Shown here piece by piece: positions 1-13,145 of a stretch of DNA of 64,000 bases. Source of the DNA: Hyperoodon ampullatus (lineage: Eukaryota > Chordata > Mammalia > Artiodactyla > Ziphiidae); the NCBI GenBank assembly GCA_949752795.1, contig OX457070.1, positions 25,878,588 through 25,942,587 of the forward strand. The letters run 5' to 3'. The notes under the pieces are model-generated. The model saw only the letters and a list, made by a program, of their open reading frames with translations, did no database searches and was not told the DNA's origin. Numbering within the stretch: the first letter of the stretch is position 1; every line of letters starts with the position of its first letter. A program made the position numbers and the translations under genes.

Positions 1-369
1 AGGTAAACAACTGTTACGGATGTAATGTACAACATGATAAATAAAACTAACACTGCTGTATATTATATAAGAAAGTGATTAAGAGAGTAAATCCTGAGTT
101 CTCATTACAAGGAAAATATTTTTTCTATTTCTTTAATTTTCTATCTGTATGAAATGACAGATGTTCACTAAACTTACTGTGATAATCATTTCATGATGCA
201 TGTAAGTCAAATCATTATGCTGTACTCAAACAAACAGTGCTGTATGTCAATTAAATCAATAAAACTGGAAGAAAAATAAATAAAATAGAATAAGAAAAAA
301 TGGTTAAGATGATAAATTTTGTTATGCATACATTATCACAATTAAAAATAATAAAGAAAAAGAAAGAAA
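1..369. other. AT-rich intron, nothing recognised
   Basis: No exon, gene or clear repeat is visible before the L1 that begins near 370. Confidence 0.6.
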
Positions 370-2410
370 ACACAAGAATCAAATACTTAGGAATAAATTT
401 AGACAAGAAGGTATAACACTTGTACATTGGCAACTACAAGACCTTACTGGAAGAAAATAAAGTCCTAAATAAATTGAAAAACATCCTGTGTTTATCAACT
501 GGAAGACAATGTTGTTTAGATGGCAATAAACCCCAAAGCAAGCTACATATTAAATGCAATTAATATAAAATTCCCAACAACCTTTTCAGCAGAAATTTTA
601 AAAAGCTGATCCTAAAATTCAAATGGAGACACAAGGGCCCTGATTGGCCAAAACAGTCTTTAAAAAGAATAAAGTTGGAAGGTTCATACTTCTCAATTTT
701 AAAACTTACTACAAAGCTACAGTAACCAAATCAGTGCAGTAATGGCATACAGATCAGCATACAGATCAATGGAACAGAACTGAGAGCCTAGAAATAAACC
801 CTCACATCTATGGTCAACTGATTTTTGACAAGGGTGCCAAGACCATTCAATGGAGAAAGAACAGTCTCAACAGCTGATTTTGGGACAATTCCATGTGGAA
901 AGAATGTTTGACCCCTACCTCATACCATATAAATAAATTAACTCAATATACATCCAAGATGCAAATGAAAGAACTAAAAGTATAAAATTCTTGAAAGAAA
1001 ATATATGGACAAATCTTCATGACTTTGGATTTGGCAATGGTTTCTTATATATGACACCAAAAGCACAAGCAACAAAAGAAAAAATAGGTACACTGGGGCT
1101 TCATTGAAAGTAAACTGCTGTGCTTCAATAAAGAGTAGTAAGTGAGTGAAAACACAACCCAGAGAGTGGAAGCAAATATCTGCAAATTACACGTCTGATA
1201 ATATTCCACAATCCAGAATATATAAAGAACTCTTACAACTCAAAAACAAAAAGGCCAAACAACTTAAAAAGTGGGCAGGGACTTCCCTGGTGGCGCAGTG
1301 GTTAAGAATCCACCTGACAATGCAGGGTTCAAGCCCCGGTCCAGGAAGATCCCACATGCCACAGAGCAACTAAGCCCGGGTGCCACACTACTGAGCCCGC
1401 GCTCTAGAGCCCACGAGCCACAACTACTGAAGCCCGCACACCTGGGCCCATGCTCTGCAATGAGAGAAGCCACCGTAATGAGAAGCCCACACGCCACAAT
1501 GAAGAGTAGCCACCGCTCGCCGCAACTAGAGAAAGCCTATGCACAGCAATGAAGACCAAATGCAGCCAAAAATTAATTAATTCATTAATTTCAAAAAAAT
1601 GGCCAACAAGCACATAAAAAGATACTTAACATCATTAGTCATTATGCAAAGGGAAAGGCAAAACAAACCACAATCAAAATGACAATGAGTATGAGATACC
1701 ACTTTGTAGCTACTGGGATGGCAAAAAAAAAAAAAAAAAGTAAATAAAGAGTGTTGGTGAATGTGGAGAAATTGGAACCCTTAGAAATTGTTGCTGGGAA
1801 TGTAAAATGGTGTGGCCACTGTGAAAAACAGTTTGACGCTTCCTAAATAAGCTTAAAATAAAATTTCCAACTGACCCAGCATTTTCAACTCTTACGTGTA
1901 TACCCAAAAGAACTGTATGTAGGTGTTCAAATAAAAACTTGTACACAAATGTTCATATCAGGTCTATTCACAATAGCCAAAAGGTAGAAACAACCTAAAC
2001 GTCCATGAATGGATGAACAGATAAATAAAATGTGTCTAAACATATAATATTATTCAGCCATAAAAAGCAATGAAGTACTGACAGATGCTAGGACATGGAT
2101 AAATTTCAGAAAGATTATTCTAGAGTCAAAGAAGCCTGACACAAAGGCCCCATATGATATGATTCCAGTTAAATGAAATAACCAGAATAGGCAAGTTCAC
2201 AGGACAAAAAGTAGATTAGTGATTGACAGGGGCTGGTAGGAAGGGGGAATAGAGAGTAACTGCTTAATGGGTATGAGGTTTCCACTAGGGTGGTGAAAAA
2301 GCTCTGAAACTAGATAGTGGTGATAGTTGTAAAACACTGTGATTATACTCAGTGCCACTGAACTGCATACTTTAAAATGATAAAACTGTAAACTTTGTTA
2401 TGTATATGTA
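370..2410 (+). mobile_element. Old L1 3' end fragment
   Basis: The ORF2 C-terminal region is recognisable from AATCAAATACTTAGGAATAA to TTCACAATAGCCAAAAGG near 1965, then a 3' UTR to about 2400 (GTAAACTTTGTTATGTATAT). Many stops are present. A CHR-type SINE interrupts it at 1278-1600. About 40 bases of the expected L1 sequence (between AAAAAGTGGGCA and GGCCAACAAGC) are missing at that insertion. Confidence 0.85.
1278..1600 (+). mobile_element. CHR-type SINE, old long form
   Basis: Starts GGGACTTCCCTGGTGGCGCA. Carries the long 3' part (GAGTAGCCACCGCTCGCC ... GAAGACCAAATGCAGCC) and an AATT-rich tail. Sits in an old L1 and seems to have replaced about 40 bases of it. Confidence 0.95.
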
Positions 2411-2643
2411 TTTTAGTACACACACCAAAAAACCCTCTATCTGCATCCTTTCCCCCTACCTCCTCTATGGAACAAAAAGCCTCATTCTGTGTCTTTCCCA
2501 ATTTTTGGCTTACTTTAAAAAAAGAGTCTTATTGTACTATTTATATGTGTAATTACTGTCATTTAATACCTACCAAAAACTCAATTGAGAAATAATACAT
2601 ATGGTTAAATGTCTGAATGTTTTGTGCCTTCTTTCAGCTAAAC

Positions 2644-2842
2644 CAGTGGTCTCCAAATTGTTTTGATCATGGGGTCCCACTGATAAAACATTTTAAGTAC
2701 AAATTACTAAAGTAGATATTATTTATAAATTATATATTATTGCTGTACTCATACACTGTAAAACATACACAAAAATATAAACTTTAAAAGGTTCATACTC
2801 CAATAAACCATTTTGCAAGTATCCCTATTTGGAGAGCACCTG
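2644..2842. mobile_element. hAT-like MITE with inverted termini
   Basis: The left end CAGTGGTCTCCAAA and the reverse complement of the right end (CAGGTGCTCTCCAAA) match as imperfect terminal inverted repeats around 199 bases of AT-rich sequence with no gene. CAGTGGT-type ends are typical of Charlie-group hAT elements. No clean 8-bp target duplication is visible. Confidence 0.6.
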
Positions 2843-3331
2843 TCCAAATCAATTTTATCTTGGCTTAAAGTAATGGTCTGCATTTACTGACCCCTTGAAA
2901 TCTGCCTTTATGGAATTCCCTAAACGAAGGCCATATTAGCCTTATATGATTGTCGTTACTGAGAATGTACTGTAAGGATGCCGTTGAGGATTTTGTTACA
3001 CCACAATGCCTTCTTTATGAGGACAGATGAAATTTAAGAAGGCTTAGTACCAGAAATATCTGTAATGCTTTTGAAAATTTAGTTTGCTTTTATTATGAGT
3101 TATGTAATTGCTCACAAGATTCTAGCAACACTAATTGCTAGAAAACATAAAGCAAAATTTGTGGCTCATTTTTAGCAACCATATCCACAAGGTATCAACT
3201 TGCCTTCCTGTCACTCTTAATTCTTCATGTATTTATTTTTTAAATCATGTTGTAGCTCACCCCTCCCTGGCTTCAGTCTAATTTTTCCATCATTCCAATT
3301 CTTCATTTACTTAAAAAATAATCATATTACT

Positions 3332-3364
<33 letters not shown>

Positions 3365-3691
3365 TTAAAAGCACCTCAAAATTTCTTAAAAGACAGGGAG
3401 GAATGAATAAACAAAAACCAACAGGCAAAAAAAAACAGGTAATATTGTTCAGAATGGAGGTCATTCTAAACTTGAAGATCCCCTGTACCAAAGGTATAGA
3501 CTTTGCAGATTTTGAAGCATTTAGCAGCAAAGCCTTTCATCCAAAGGGTAATTCGTAAATGAGTGTTGATGAAAAGAATGACAACTCAAACAGCACTGTA
3601 CTACACTTTCTCGCTCTTTTCCAGCTGGTAAGAAATGTTATAGTGAGGAAAGGGCAATTGGCTTTTTTTCACCTGTGTGCAAAGCTTAACT
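2843..3691. other. ALMS1 intron downstream of the large exon
   Basis: Apart from the TG microsatellite I see no feature here. The small open frames lack coding character. Confidence 0.6.
3335..3363. repeat. (TG)n microsatellite
   Basis: About 14 perfect TG units. Open frames that read it as Cys-Val or Thr-His are artefacts. Confidence 0.95.
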
Positions 3692-3703
3692 AAAAAGTCC
3701 ATG

Positions 3704-4028
3704 GGGCTTCCCTGGTGGCGCAGTGGTTGAGAGTCCGCCTGCCAATGCAGGGGACACGGGTTTGAGCCCTGGTCCGGGAAGATCCCACATGCCGCAGAGC
3801 AACTGGGCCCGTGAGCCACACCTACTGAGCCTGCGCGTCTGGAGCCTGTGCTCCGCAACAAGACAGGCCGCGACAGTGAGAGGCCCGGGCACCGCGATGA
3901 AGAGTGGCCCCCGCTTGCCACAACTAGAGAAAGCCCTCGCACAGAAACGAAGACCCAACACAGCCATAAATAAATAAATAAATAGAGCAAAACTGTCAAA
4001 AAAAAAAAAAAAAAAAAAAGAAAATATT
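3704..4028 (+). mobile_element. CHR-type SINE, intermediate long form
   Basis: TSD AAAAAGTCCATG at 3692-3703 and 4029-4040. The tail has (AAAT)n then a 21-A run. It lies about 44 bases past the donor of the large ALMS1 exon, in the opposite orientation to ALMS1. Confidence 0.97.
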
Positions 4029-4083
4029 AAAAAGTCCATGAAAAATGTAGTCATATTGCCAGATGGAATTTGTAGCCATGTAC

Positions 4084-5246
4084 CTGGACATGTTTCCTTC
4101 TGGTGTGCTCTGAAGTAATTTGGGGATAACCTGTATTCAGTGGTTTCTTGTTTTTCTTGCTCCGCTTCTCAAGGTATCTCCTCTGATGGTCGGTGATGCT
4201 GCTGTATAATTTAATTCGCCTGGGTGACAAACAAACTCTTTCATGGCCAAAAGCATGGATCAGTCGGGCAGTATCAATGGTGGAAACAGAGCTGCTCCTC
4301 TCATGCAGAGTCACTTCCTTATCTGTTTGGGTCAATATATCTGATTCCACAGAAGTGGTGGTGGAAAGGATGTTGGTGGCAGTATCTGTGACCAGCTCAC
4401 TCTCCTCTGAGTGTCTAGAATCTGAAGAAGTGTTATTTATATAATGAAAACCTGGCTGTTTTCTCAGAATATATTTATCAAATTTAATCTGTTCAATTTT
4501 AATCTGATTGGACCTCCCAGCTTGATGAGTAGAAAGAACCTTGTTTTTTTTAAGATCGCCTGTATTTTTATGGCATTTCTCCAGGCTTTTATACCGTTTC
4601 TTTTTCTGAAGCTTGTTTTTCTGCTGTTGCTGTCTACCACTCCATTCCTTAACATCTTGTTCCCCCTTGTTATCATCCTGTGTACTTTCTGAGGACTGGA
4701 GAGAATGTGTGATGGGATGCTGAAGAAGTTTAGCCAAACGATCAAGTCGCTCCACCAAGGAAAGTTCCTTCTTGGCACTGAACTCAGGAGGTTTCTGTTG
4801 CCTCTGTCGCTCCTGATACCTGTTCCAGAGTTCATTTAAACTCACAGTGTGCTGAGTTGTTAACTCTGGGGTGGCCTTATGATCCCTTTTTAGGTCATTA
4901 ACTTGTTTGTCATATTTTGGGAAATGTCTAGCCTGACTTTTAGTAGTATGCTTTACTTCTTTGTTTTCCAAGTTTACATTGATACTGAGGCTCTCTACTG
5001 TGGTATAATCTGACTTTGTCTTTGCCACATTTTGATAAGAGGAAGGAAGACAAGTGTGTTCTCTTTGTTTGTCTGGATGATGCTGAAAGGAATCTTTCCA
5101 AGAATGCCTCACGAAAACTCTTCTTCCTAAGGATTCATGGCAAAAATCTTGATCACTTCGTAGATGCACTGGATGATGAAAGTAAAACTTAGCTGACCTG
5201 AAGACAGAATGGGTGGTATTTTCAAATTCTGAATGACATCTGGACT
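4084..5246 (-). CDS. ALMS1: ALMS1 large internal exon (probably exon 16)
   Basis: This exon encodes about 388 residues of ALMS1, a very large protein of the centrosome and ciliary basal body. The frame is open throughout. Recognisable ALMS1 segments include SLNELWNRYQERQRQQ, KELSLVERLDRLAKLLQ, RSNQIKIEQIKFDKYI and SSSVSTIDTARLI. The middle is rich in Gln and Lys (QQQQKNKLQKKKRYKSLEK) and looks disordered or coiled. On the minus strand the acceptor is CGCCTTTTCAG|AG (AG at 5248-5247) and the donor is CAG|GTACAT (exon end 4084). The exon starts after the first base of a codon and ends on a complete codon. Its 1163 nt join in frame to the exon at 19042-18872, giving Glu at the junction. Identity comes from remembered human ALMS1; the exon number is recalled, not computed. 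Later exons, including the C-terminal ALMS motif, lie left of the window. Confidence 0.95.
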
Positions 5247-5419
5247 CTGAAAAGGCGAAAAAAAAAATATTTTGAAGGACTTTCAAAATATTTGCATTCC
5301 CTTTAGAAATAGTATTCACATTTAATTCTTTAGATACAAAACAAAGACTGAAGGAAAGAATGGTCTATATAAAGATTCAGAAAATTCTTGATTCATGCCT
5401 TGTGCCTAGTGGCCAGATT

Positions 5420-5675
5420 GGCATGGTAATAGTTTAAGAGACTCAGGATCAAAAGACCCAGATTCTGGGCTGGATTCTGCCACAGACTGGCTGTATGACC
5501 TTGAGGAGGGCATTTTGGTTCCTGGGTGTAACAGCAGCTGCTATGTATTATTGCTTGCTATGTGTGCGGTATTATGATATATGCTCTATATCTGTTTTTT
5601 TCCCCTCTTATAAAACTGAGAGAGAGGTATTATTAATCTCATTTTCAGCTAAGAAACCTGAGACTTTATTTTTAT
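5420..5675 (+). mobile_element. MIR SINE
   Basis: It contains the MIR core phrase (TCTGCCACAGACTGGCTGTA, TGACCTTGAGGAGGGCA) and the MIR end (TTATTAATCTCATTTTCAGC, AAACCTGAGACTT). An ancient mammal-wide repeat, about 170 bases upstream of the large ALMS1 exon acceptor. Confidence 0.7.
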
Positions 5676-6144
5676 CATCAGTAATTAAATGGATGGAATT
5701 TTAAAAACTCCAACTCTTTACATGTTTTAGAGCCTTGAAAAATTCTTTTTTGTGAACCGTCTTCACACCCTCTCAATTTTTTTTACTGTGGTAAAATACA
5801 CCTAATATAAATTACCATCTTCCATCTTCACATTTTGACAGTCACTGTATATCAAAATAGGCATTTTAAGATGTAGAACATCTTAACAACTATAAACCGT
5901 AACTGTAAACATTAATTCAGTTTCCATACACATTTTTAGAGTTCTAAGTCATGGAAGAAACAGACATACACATGAAACAAAGTATCACTTGTAACTATGG
6001 GATCCATTCTACCTTCTCTATAGATTATTGGTAATCAGAATTTTCACTGGGATGAATACTCTGGGAATCCCTAAGACAATTTCTCCAAAATATAGTGGGA
6101 TACATGGAATCTGCTTTTATATCTAAAGTATAAAAAGACTCTCA

Positions 6145-8655
6145 AACCTCCCAATGAACAAAAGTCCAGGACCAGGTGGCTTCACTGCTGAATTCTACCA
6201 AACATTTAAGGAAGAATTAATATGAAAGATTCTCAAACTCTTTCAATAAACAGAACAGGAGAGAACACTTCCAAACTTATTTTATAAGGCCCACATTACC
6301 CTGTTACCCAGACGTTACCTAGATACCCAGTGTAGATACACTACAAGAAAATTACAAGCCAATATCCTTGATGAACATAGATGCAAAAAAAAAAACCAAA
6401 CTAAACATTAGCACGCCCAATTCAATAATATATTAAAAGGATTATACACTATGATCAAGTGGGATTTATTCCAGGGATGCAAGGACGGTTCAACATCTAC
6501 AAATCAATCAATGTGGTACATGACACTAACCAAATAAAGGATAAAAATCATATAATCAATAGATGTAGAAAAAGCATTTGAGAAAACTCAAAATCCATTC
6601 ATGATAAAAACTCTCAACAAAGTAGGTCTAGAGGAAACATAGCTCAATGACCATTTCTGACAAGACCATAGCTAACATACTCAATGGTGAAAAATGGGAA
6701 GCATTTCCTCTAAGATCAGGAACAAGACAAGGATATCCACTGGCATCACGTTTATTGAACACAGTATTGGAAGTCCTAGCCAGATCAATTAGGCAAGAAA
6801 AAGAAGCAAAAGGCACCAAATCAGAAGAGAAGCAAAATTGTCACTATGTGAAAATGGCATGATTTTATATATAGAAAACCCTAAAGACTCCACCAAAAAA
6901 AACTGTTACAACTAATACATTCAGTAAAGTTGCAGTATACAAAATTATTTAACAGACAAAAATCTGTTGCATTTCTATACATTAATAATAAACTACCAGA
7001 AAAAGAAATTAAAACAATCCTATTCATAATTGCATCAAAAGAATAAAATACCTAGGAATAAATTTAACCAAGGAGGTAAAAGACCTGTATACTGAAAACA
7101 TTGATGAAAAAAGCTGAAAAAGACATGAAAAAATGGGAAAATATTCTGTGCTCACAGATTGGAAGAATTAATATTGTTAAAATGTTCATACTACTCAAAA
7201 CAATCTATAGATTCAATGCAATCCCTATCAAAATTCCAGTGGCATTTTCCACAAAAATAAAACAATTCTAAAATTTGTCTGTAACCACAAAAGACTCCAA
7301 ATAGCCAAAGCAATCTTAAAAAGTAGAAGAAAACTGTAGGCACCACACTCCCTGATTTCAAACTATATTACAAAGCTACAGTAATCAAAACGGTATAGTA
7401 CTGGCATAAAAACAGACATGTAGATCAATGGAACAGAATAGAAAGACCAGAAATAAACTCACATATAAGGCCAATTACCTTATGACAAAGGAGCCAAGAA
7501 TATACAATGGGGAAAGGATAGTCTCTTCAATAAATGGTACTAGGAAAACTGGATAGCCACATGCAAAAGAATGAAACGGAACCATTATCTTACACCATAC
7601 ACAAATATCAATTCTAAATGGATTGAAGATTTAAATGTAAGACCTTAAACCATAAAATTCCTAGAAGAAAACATAGGCAGTTAAGAGCTTTGACAGTGGC
7701 ATTAGCAATAATTTTTTGAATTTGACACCAAAAGCAAAGACAACAAAAGCAAAAGTAAATAGCAGGAGCACATCCAACTGAAAGGCTTCTGCACAGCAAA
7801 AGAAACCATCAGACTACTGAATGGAAGAAGATATTTGCAAATGATATATCTGACAAGGGGTTAACATCCAAAATACACAAAGAATTCAACTCAAATAAAA
7901 ACAAACAAACAACCCAATTAAAAAATGGGCACAGGATCTTAATAGACATTTTTGTAAAGAAGACATACGAATGGCTAACAAATACAGGAAAAGATGCTCA
8001 GCATCAATAATCATTGGGGAAATGCAAACCCAAACCACAATAAGATATCACGTCACACCTGTTAGAATGGCTATCATCAAAAAGACAAGAAATAACAAGC
8101 ATTAGTGAAGATATGGAGCTAAAGGTTCCTTTTTCTGTGCACTGTTAGTGAAAATGTAATTGGTGTTGCCACTATGGAAACCAGTATGGAGGTTACCCAA
8201 AGAGTTAAAAATGGAACTACCATATCATCCAGCAATTCTGCTTCTGGGTCTATACACAAAACAATTGAAAGCTTGGTCTTGGAGAGATATTCGTATATCT
8301 GTGTTCACTGCAGCATTATTTAAAACAGCCAAGACATGGAAACAACCTAAGTGTCCACTGATGGATGAATAGATAAAGAAAATGTAGTATGGGGGGTGGG
8401 AGATTGGGACTGACATATATACACTATTGATACTATGTAGAAAATAGATAACTAATGAGAACCTACTGTATATAGCACAGGGAATTCTACTCAGTGCTCT
8501 CTGGTGACCTAAATGGGACGGAAATCCAAAAAAGAGGGGATATATGTATACGTATAGCTGATTCACTTTGCTGTACAGTAGAAACTAACACAACACTGTA
8601 AAGCAACTATACTCCAACAAAAATTAAAACAAAACAAACAAAAAGAAAATGTGGT
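6145..8655 (+). mobile_element. Old L1 3' half (ORF2 remnant plus 3' UTR)
   Basis: It begins in the reverse-transcriptase region (AAAAGTCCAGGACCAGGTGG, then [12 protein letters not shown]), keeps ORF2 order through to the last codons, and ends in a cetartiodactyl-type 3' UTR (ATAGCACAGGGAATTCTAC, GTAAAGCAACTATACTCC) and A-rich tail. ORF2 is broken by many stops. It is 5'-truncated and abuts the next L1 at 8664. Confidence 0.88.
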
Positions 8656-9399
8656 ATAGAGGAAAGTGGGCAAGATGGCAGAGTAAAAAGACCCTGAGCA
8701 CACCTCCTCTCATAAGCACACCAAAATCACAACTATCCACAGAATAACCATTAAAAAAAAAACATACACACACAAAAAAAACTGGAACCCACCAGAAAAG
8801 ATCTCCTACACCAAAAGACATAAAGAAGGAACCACAACAAAACCGGTAGTAAGGGCAGACTCATGATATAATCAAATCCCATAACCCCTATGTAGGTAAC
8901 CTGAAAACTGGAGAGTAAATATATTACAGAGGTTCTCCCAGGCTGGGGGTCTGGCACTGTTGAGATGAGCCCACAGAGCATTTGGCTTTGAAGGCCAGAA
9001 GGCTTAATTGCAGGAGCCCCACAGGACTGGGGAAAATAGAGATATTGCTCTTAAAGGGTGCACATGAAATCTCGTATACCCTGGGACATAGGGCCAAAGA
9101 AGTAATTTGATAGGAGCCTGGGCCAGACCTACCTGCTGGTCTTGGAGAGTCTCCTGGAACGGCAGGGGTTGGGGGAGGGTGGCTGCAGCTCACCCTGGGG
9201 ACATAGACACTGGTGGCAGACATATTGGGGAATACTGCTGGTGGATGACATATTGGCTCATTAGCTCCAAAACCTGGCCCCACCCAACAGCCTGCAGGCA
9301 ACAGTGCTGGGACGTCTCAGGCCAAAGAACTAACTGGGTTAGGACACAGCTCCACCCATTAGCAGACAGGCTGCCTAAAGACTAAAAAGCTCACAGCTG

Positions 9400-9960
9400 C
9401 CTTTGGACTCACCTCTAGACATGGCCCAGCCCACCAGAGGGCCAAGACCCAGCACCACCCACCAGTAGACAGGCACAGGACTCTCCCACCAGGAAGCCAG
9501 GCAAAGCCTTTAGACCAGTCTCATTCACCAGGATGCAGGCACCAAAAGCAAGAAAACTATGATTCTGCAGTGCAGGCCAGAGCCTACCCTGGGACCAGCT
9601 GGGCCCTGGACTGGCCCACTAGCAGGCCAAAGAAACCTTCAGGACACTCCAGACCCTGTACCCAACTGTGTCAGGAACTGACACCACCCCCACAACAATC
9701 TGAAATGAGCTCTGGGATCCCAGGGCCCTGCAGCTGGACTCCAGGGGCCAGCTCTGCCTGCCAGTAGACCAGCACTAACCCCAGGATCTGGCTTCAACTA
9801 CCAGTGGGTAGGCAACAACCCTAGGGTCTTCAGGACCCTGACTCCACCCACCAGTGAGCCAGCATTAGCCCCGGGGCCCCTAGGATTCTGCAACCAGCCA
9901 CATTGTGACCAGGCCCTGCTAAACAGCAGCCAGCAGCATCCACACAAGGTAGGACCTGGC
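9400..9960 (+). repeat. Degenerate tandem repeat in the older L1 leader
   Basis: Phrases such as CCACCAGTAGAC, CACCCACCAGTGAGCCAGCA, CCCACTAGCAGGCCA and CACCAGGATGCAGG recur about every 40-70 bases, each followed by a Gly/Pro-rich GGGCCCTG-type block. This looks like an internally repeated L1 5' leader, a structure known in several mammalian L1 lineages. Unit borders are too blurred to count copies by eye. Confidence 0.6.
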
Positions 9961-11032
9961 AACCAACCAGACTAGGGGCCTACCAGACTGCCCACATAGT
10001 TAGCCCACCACAACACAAGGCCCAAGTAGCCCTCTTAGGGTGAACCCCTAGAGCACACAGCTTGGGTAACAAGAGGGGAGTGTACTGATGGAGTGCACAG
10101 GATGCCTCCTACAGAGGGCCACTTCTCCAAGGTTGAGAGATGTGACTTACCTACTACATACATAAAAATACAAATAGCAAGTTATTGACAAAATGAGATG
10201 GCAGAGGAATATGTTTCAGATGAAGGAACAAGATAAAATCCCAGAAGAACTAAGTGAAGTGGAAATAGGCAATCTACCCAAGAAATAGTTCAGAGTAATG
10301 AGCATACAGATGATCAAAGAACTCAGGAGGAGAATGGATGCACAGAACGAGAAGCTATAAGCTTTAAGAAAAGAGAAAATATAAAGAACAACCAGAGATG
10401 AAGAATACAATAACTGAACTGAAAAATACAGTGGAAGGAATCAAAGTAGACTAAAGGATTCAGAAGAATGGATCAGTTAGCTGGAAGACAGAGTAGTGGA
10501 AATCACTGCCACTGAACAGAAAAAAGTTTAAAGAAAAAAATGAGGACAGTTTAAAAGATCTCTGAGACAACATCAAGAGCACTAATATTCGCATTACAGG
10601 GGTCCCAGAAGAAAAGAGAAAGAGCCTGGGAAAATATTTGAAAGAAAGAGCTCAGGAAAATATTTGAAGAGATAATAGCTGAAAACCACCCTAACCTGGG
10701 AAAGGAAATAGTCATCCAAGTCCAAGAAGCGCAGAAAATCCCATACAGGATAACCCAAAGAGGAACACACCAAGACACGCTGTAATCAAAATGTCAAAAA
10801 TTAAAGATTCAAACTGATTCACTTTGTTATAAAGCAGAAACTAAAAAAAAAAAAAATTAAAGATACAGAGAAAACTAAAAGCAGCAAGGGGAAAGCAACA
10901 AATAACATACAACGGAACTCCCATAAGACTATCAGCTGACTTTTCAGCAGGCACTCTGCAGGTTGGAAGGGACTGGCATGATATATTTAAAGTGATGAAA
11001 GGGAAAAACCTACATCCAAGAATACTCTACTC

Positions 11033-11249
11033 GGGGCTTCCCTGGTGGCGCAGTGGTTGAGAGTCCGCCTGCTGATGCAGGGGACACAGGTTCGTGCCCC
11101 GGTCTGGGAAGATCCCACATACCGTGGAGCGGCTGGGCCCGTGAGCCATGGCCGTTGAGCCTGCGCATCCGGAGCCTGTGCTCCGCAACGGGAGAGGCCA
11201 CAACAGTGAGAGGCCCATGTAACGCAAAAAAAAAAAAAAAAAAAAAAAA
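11033..11249 (+). mobile_element. CHR-type SINE, short poly(A) form
   Basis: TSD AAGAATACTCTACTC at 11018-11032 and 11250-11264. Inserted in ORF1 of the older L1. Confidence 0.97.
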
Positions 11250-12932
11250 AAGAATACTCTACTCAGCAAGGCTCTTTTTCAGATCTGACAGAGAAATCAA
11301 AAGCTGTATAGACAAGCAAAGGCTAAAAGAATTCAGCACCACTAAACCAGCTTTATAACAAATGTTAAAGGAACTTCTCTAAGTGCAAAAGAAAAGGCCA
11401 CAACTTGACATGAGAAAATTATGGATCAAAAAAGCTCACCAGTAAACATACAGTAAAGGTAGGAAATCATTCATAAACAAAGCTAGCAGGAAGATTAAAA
11501 GACAAAAGTAGTAAAATCATCTGTATCCATGCTAAACAGTTAAGGAATACAAAAAACAATTTGATGTAAAACATGACATAAAAAACAGTAATTATGAGGG
11601 AAGGAGAGTACACATGTAGGGTATTTAAGATGCATTTGAAATTAAGACATCAGCAACTTAGAAGAATCACATATATATAGAGAGAGACTGCTATACAATA
11701 ACCTCAAGGTAACCACAAGCCAAAAATCTATAACAGATACACACATACACAAAAAAGGAATCTAAACATAACACTGAAGATAGTCATCAAATCACAAGAG
11801 AAGAGAACAAAAGAAGGGGGAAAAAAAGACCTACAGAAACAAATCCAAAACAATTAACAAAATGACAGTAAGAACATACATATCGATAATTACCTTAAAC
11901 GTAAACAGACTGAATGCTCCAACCAAAAGACACAAACTGGATGAATGGATACAAAAACAAGGCCCGTTTATTTGCTGCCTACAAGAGACTCACTACAGAT
12001 CTAGAGACACATACAGACTAAAAGAGAGGGGATGGAAAAGGTATTCCACACAAATGAAAATCAAAAGAAAGCCAGAGTAGCAATATTTATATTAGATGAA
12101 ATCAACTTTAAAATAAAAACTGTTACAGGAGACAAAGAAGGACACTACAGAATGATCAAGGGATCAATCCAAGAAGAAGATATAACAACTGTAAATATGT
12201 ATGCACCCAGCATAGGAGCACCTTAATACATAAGGCAAAATATTAACAGACATAAAAGGAGAATTCAACAGTAGCACAATAATAGTAAGGGACTTTAACA
12301 CCCGACTTACATCAATGGACAGATCATCCAGACAGAAAATCAATAAGGAAACACAGGCCTTAAATAACACATTAGACCAAAGGGACTTAACTGATATTTA
12401 TAGAGCATTCCACCAAAAAGCAGCAGAATACACATTCTTTTCAAGTGCACATGGAACATTCTCCAGGATAGATCATATGTTAGGCCACAAAACAAGCCTT
12501 GGTAAATTTAAGAAAACTGAAATCATATCAAGCTTCTTTTCCAACCACAACTCTATGGAACTAGAAATCAACTACAAGAAAAAAAAAACTGCAAAACCCA
12601 CAAACACGTGGAGGCTAAACAATATGCTACTAAACAACCAATGGATCACTGAAGAAATCAAAGAGGAAATCAAAAACTACCTAGAGACAAATGAAAACGA
12701 AAACATGATGATCCAACACCTATGGGACACAGAAAAAGCAGTTCTAAGAGGGGAGTTTATAGTGATACAGGCTTACCTCAGGAAACAAGAAAAATCTCAA
12801 ATTAACAACCTAAACTTACATCTAAAGCAAGTAGAGAAAGAAGAATAAATAAAAACCAAAGTTAGTAGAAGGAAAGGAATCATAAATATCAGAGCAGAAA
12901 TAAATGAAATAGAGACTAAAAAAACAATAGGA

Positions 12933-13145
12933 GGGCTTCCCTGGTGGCGCAGTGGTTGAGAGTCCGCCTGCCGACGCAGGGGACACAGGTTCGTGCCCTG
13001 GTCCGGGAAGATCCCACATGCTGCGGAGCGGCTGGGCCCGTGAGCCACGGCCGCTGAGCTTGCGCGTCTGGAGCCTGTTGCTCCACAACGGGAGAGGCCA
13101 CAACGGTGAGAGGCCCGCGTACCACAAAAAAAAAAAAAAAAAAAA
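12933..13145 (+). mobile_element. CHR-type SINE, short poly(A) form
   Basis: Inserted in ORF2 of the older L1. Imperfect duplication AATAGGA on both sides. Confidence 0.96.

Noticed and set aside
1278..1380. A tRNA gene at the SINE heads
   Set aside because: The SINE heads derive from a tRNA and keep promoter-like parts, but no cloverleaf with a proper acceptor stem is present.
3601..4054. Overlapping frames with CGSRAQ and CGIFPDQGS motifs, seen at almost every SINE
   Set aside because: They are translations of the CHR SINE, repeated throughout the window, not a protein family.
9400..9960. CRISPR-like spaced repeats
   Set aside because: Degenerate repeats inside an L1 leader in a mammalian genome; spacing is irregular.
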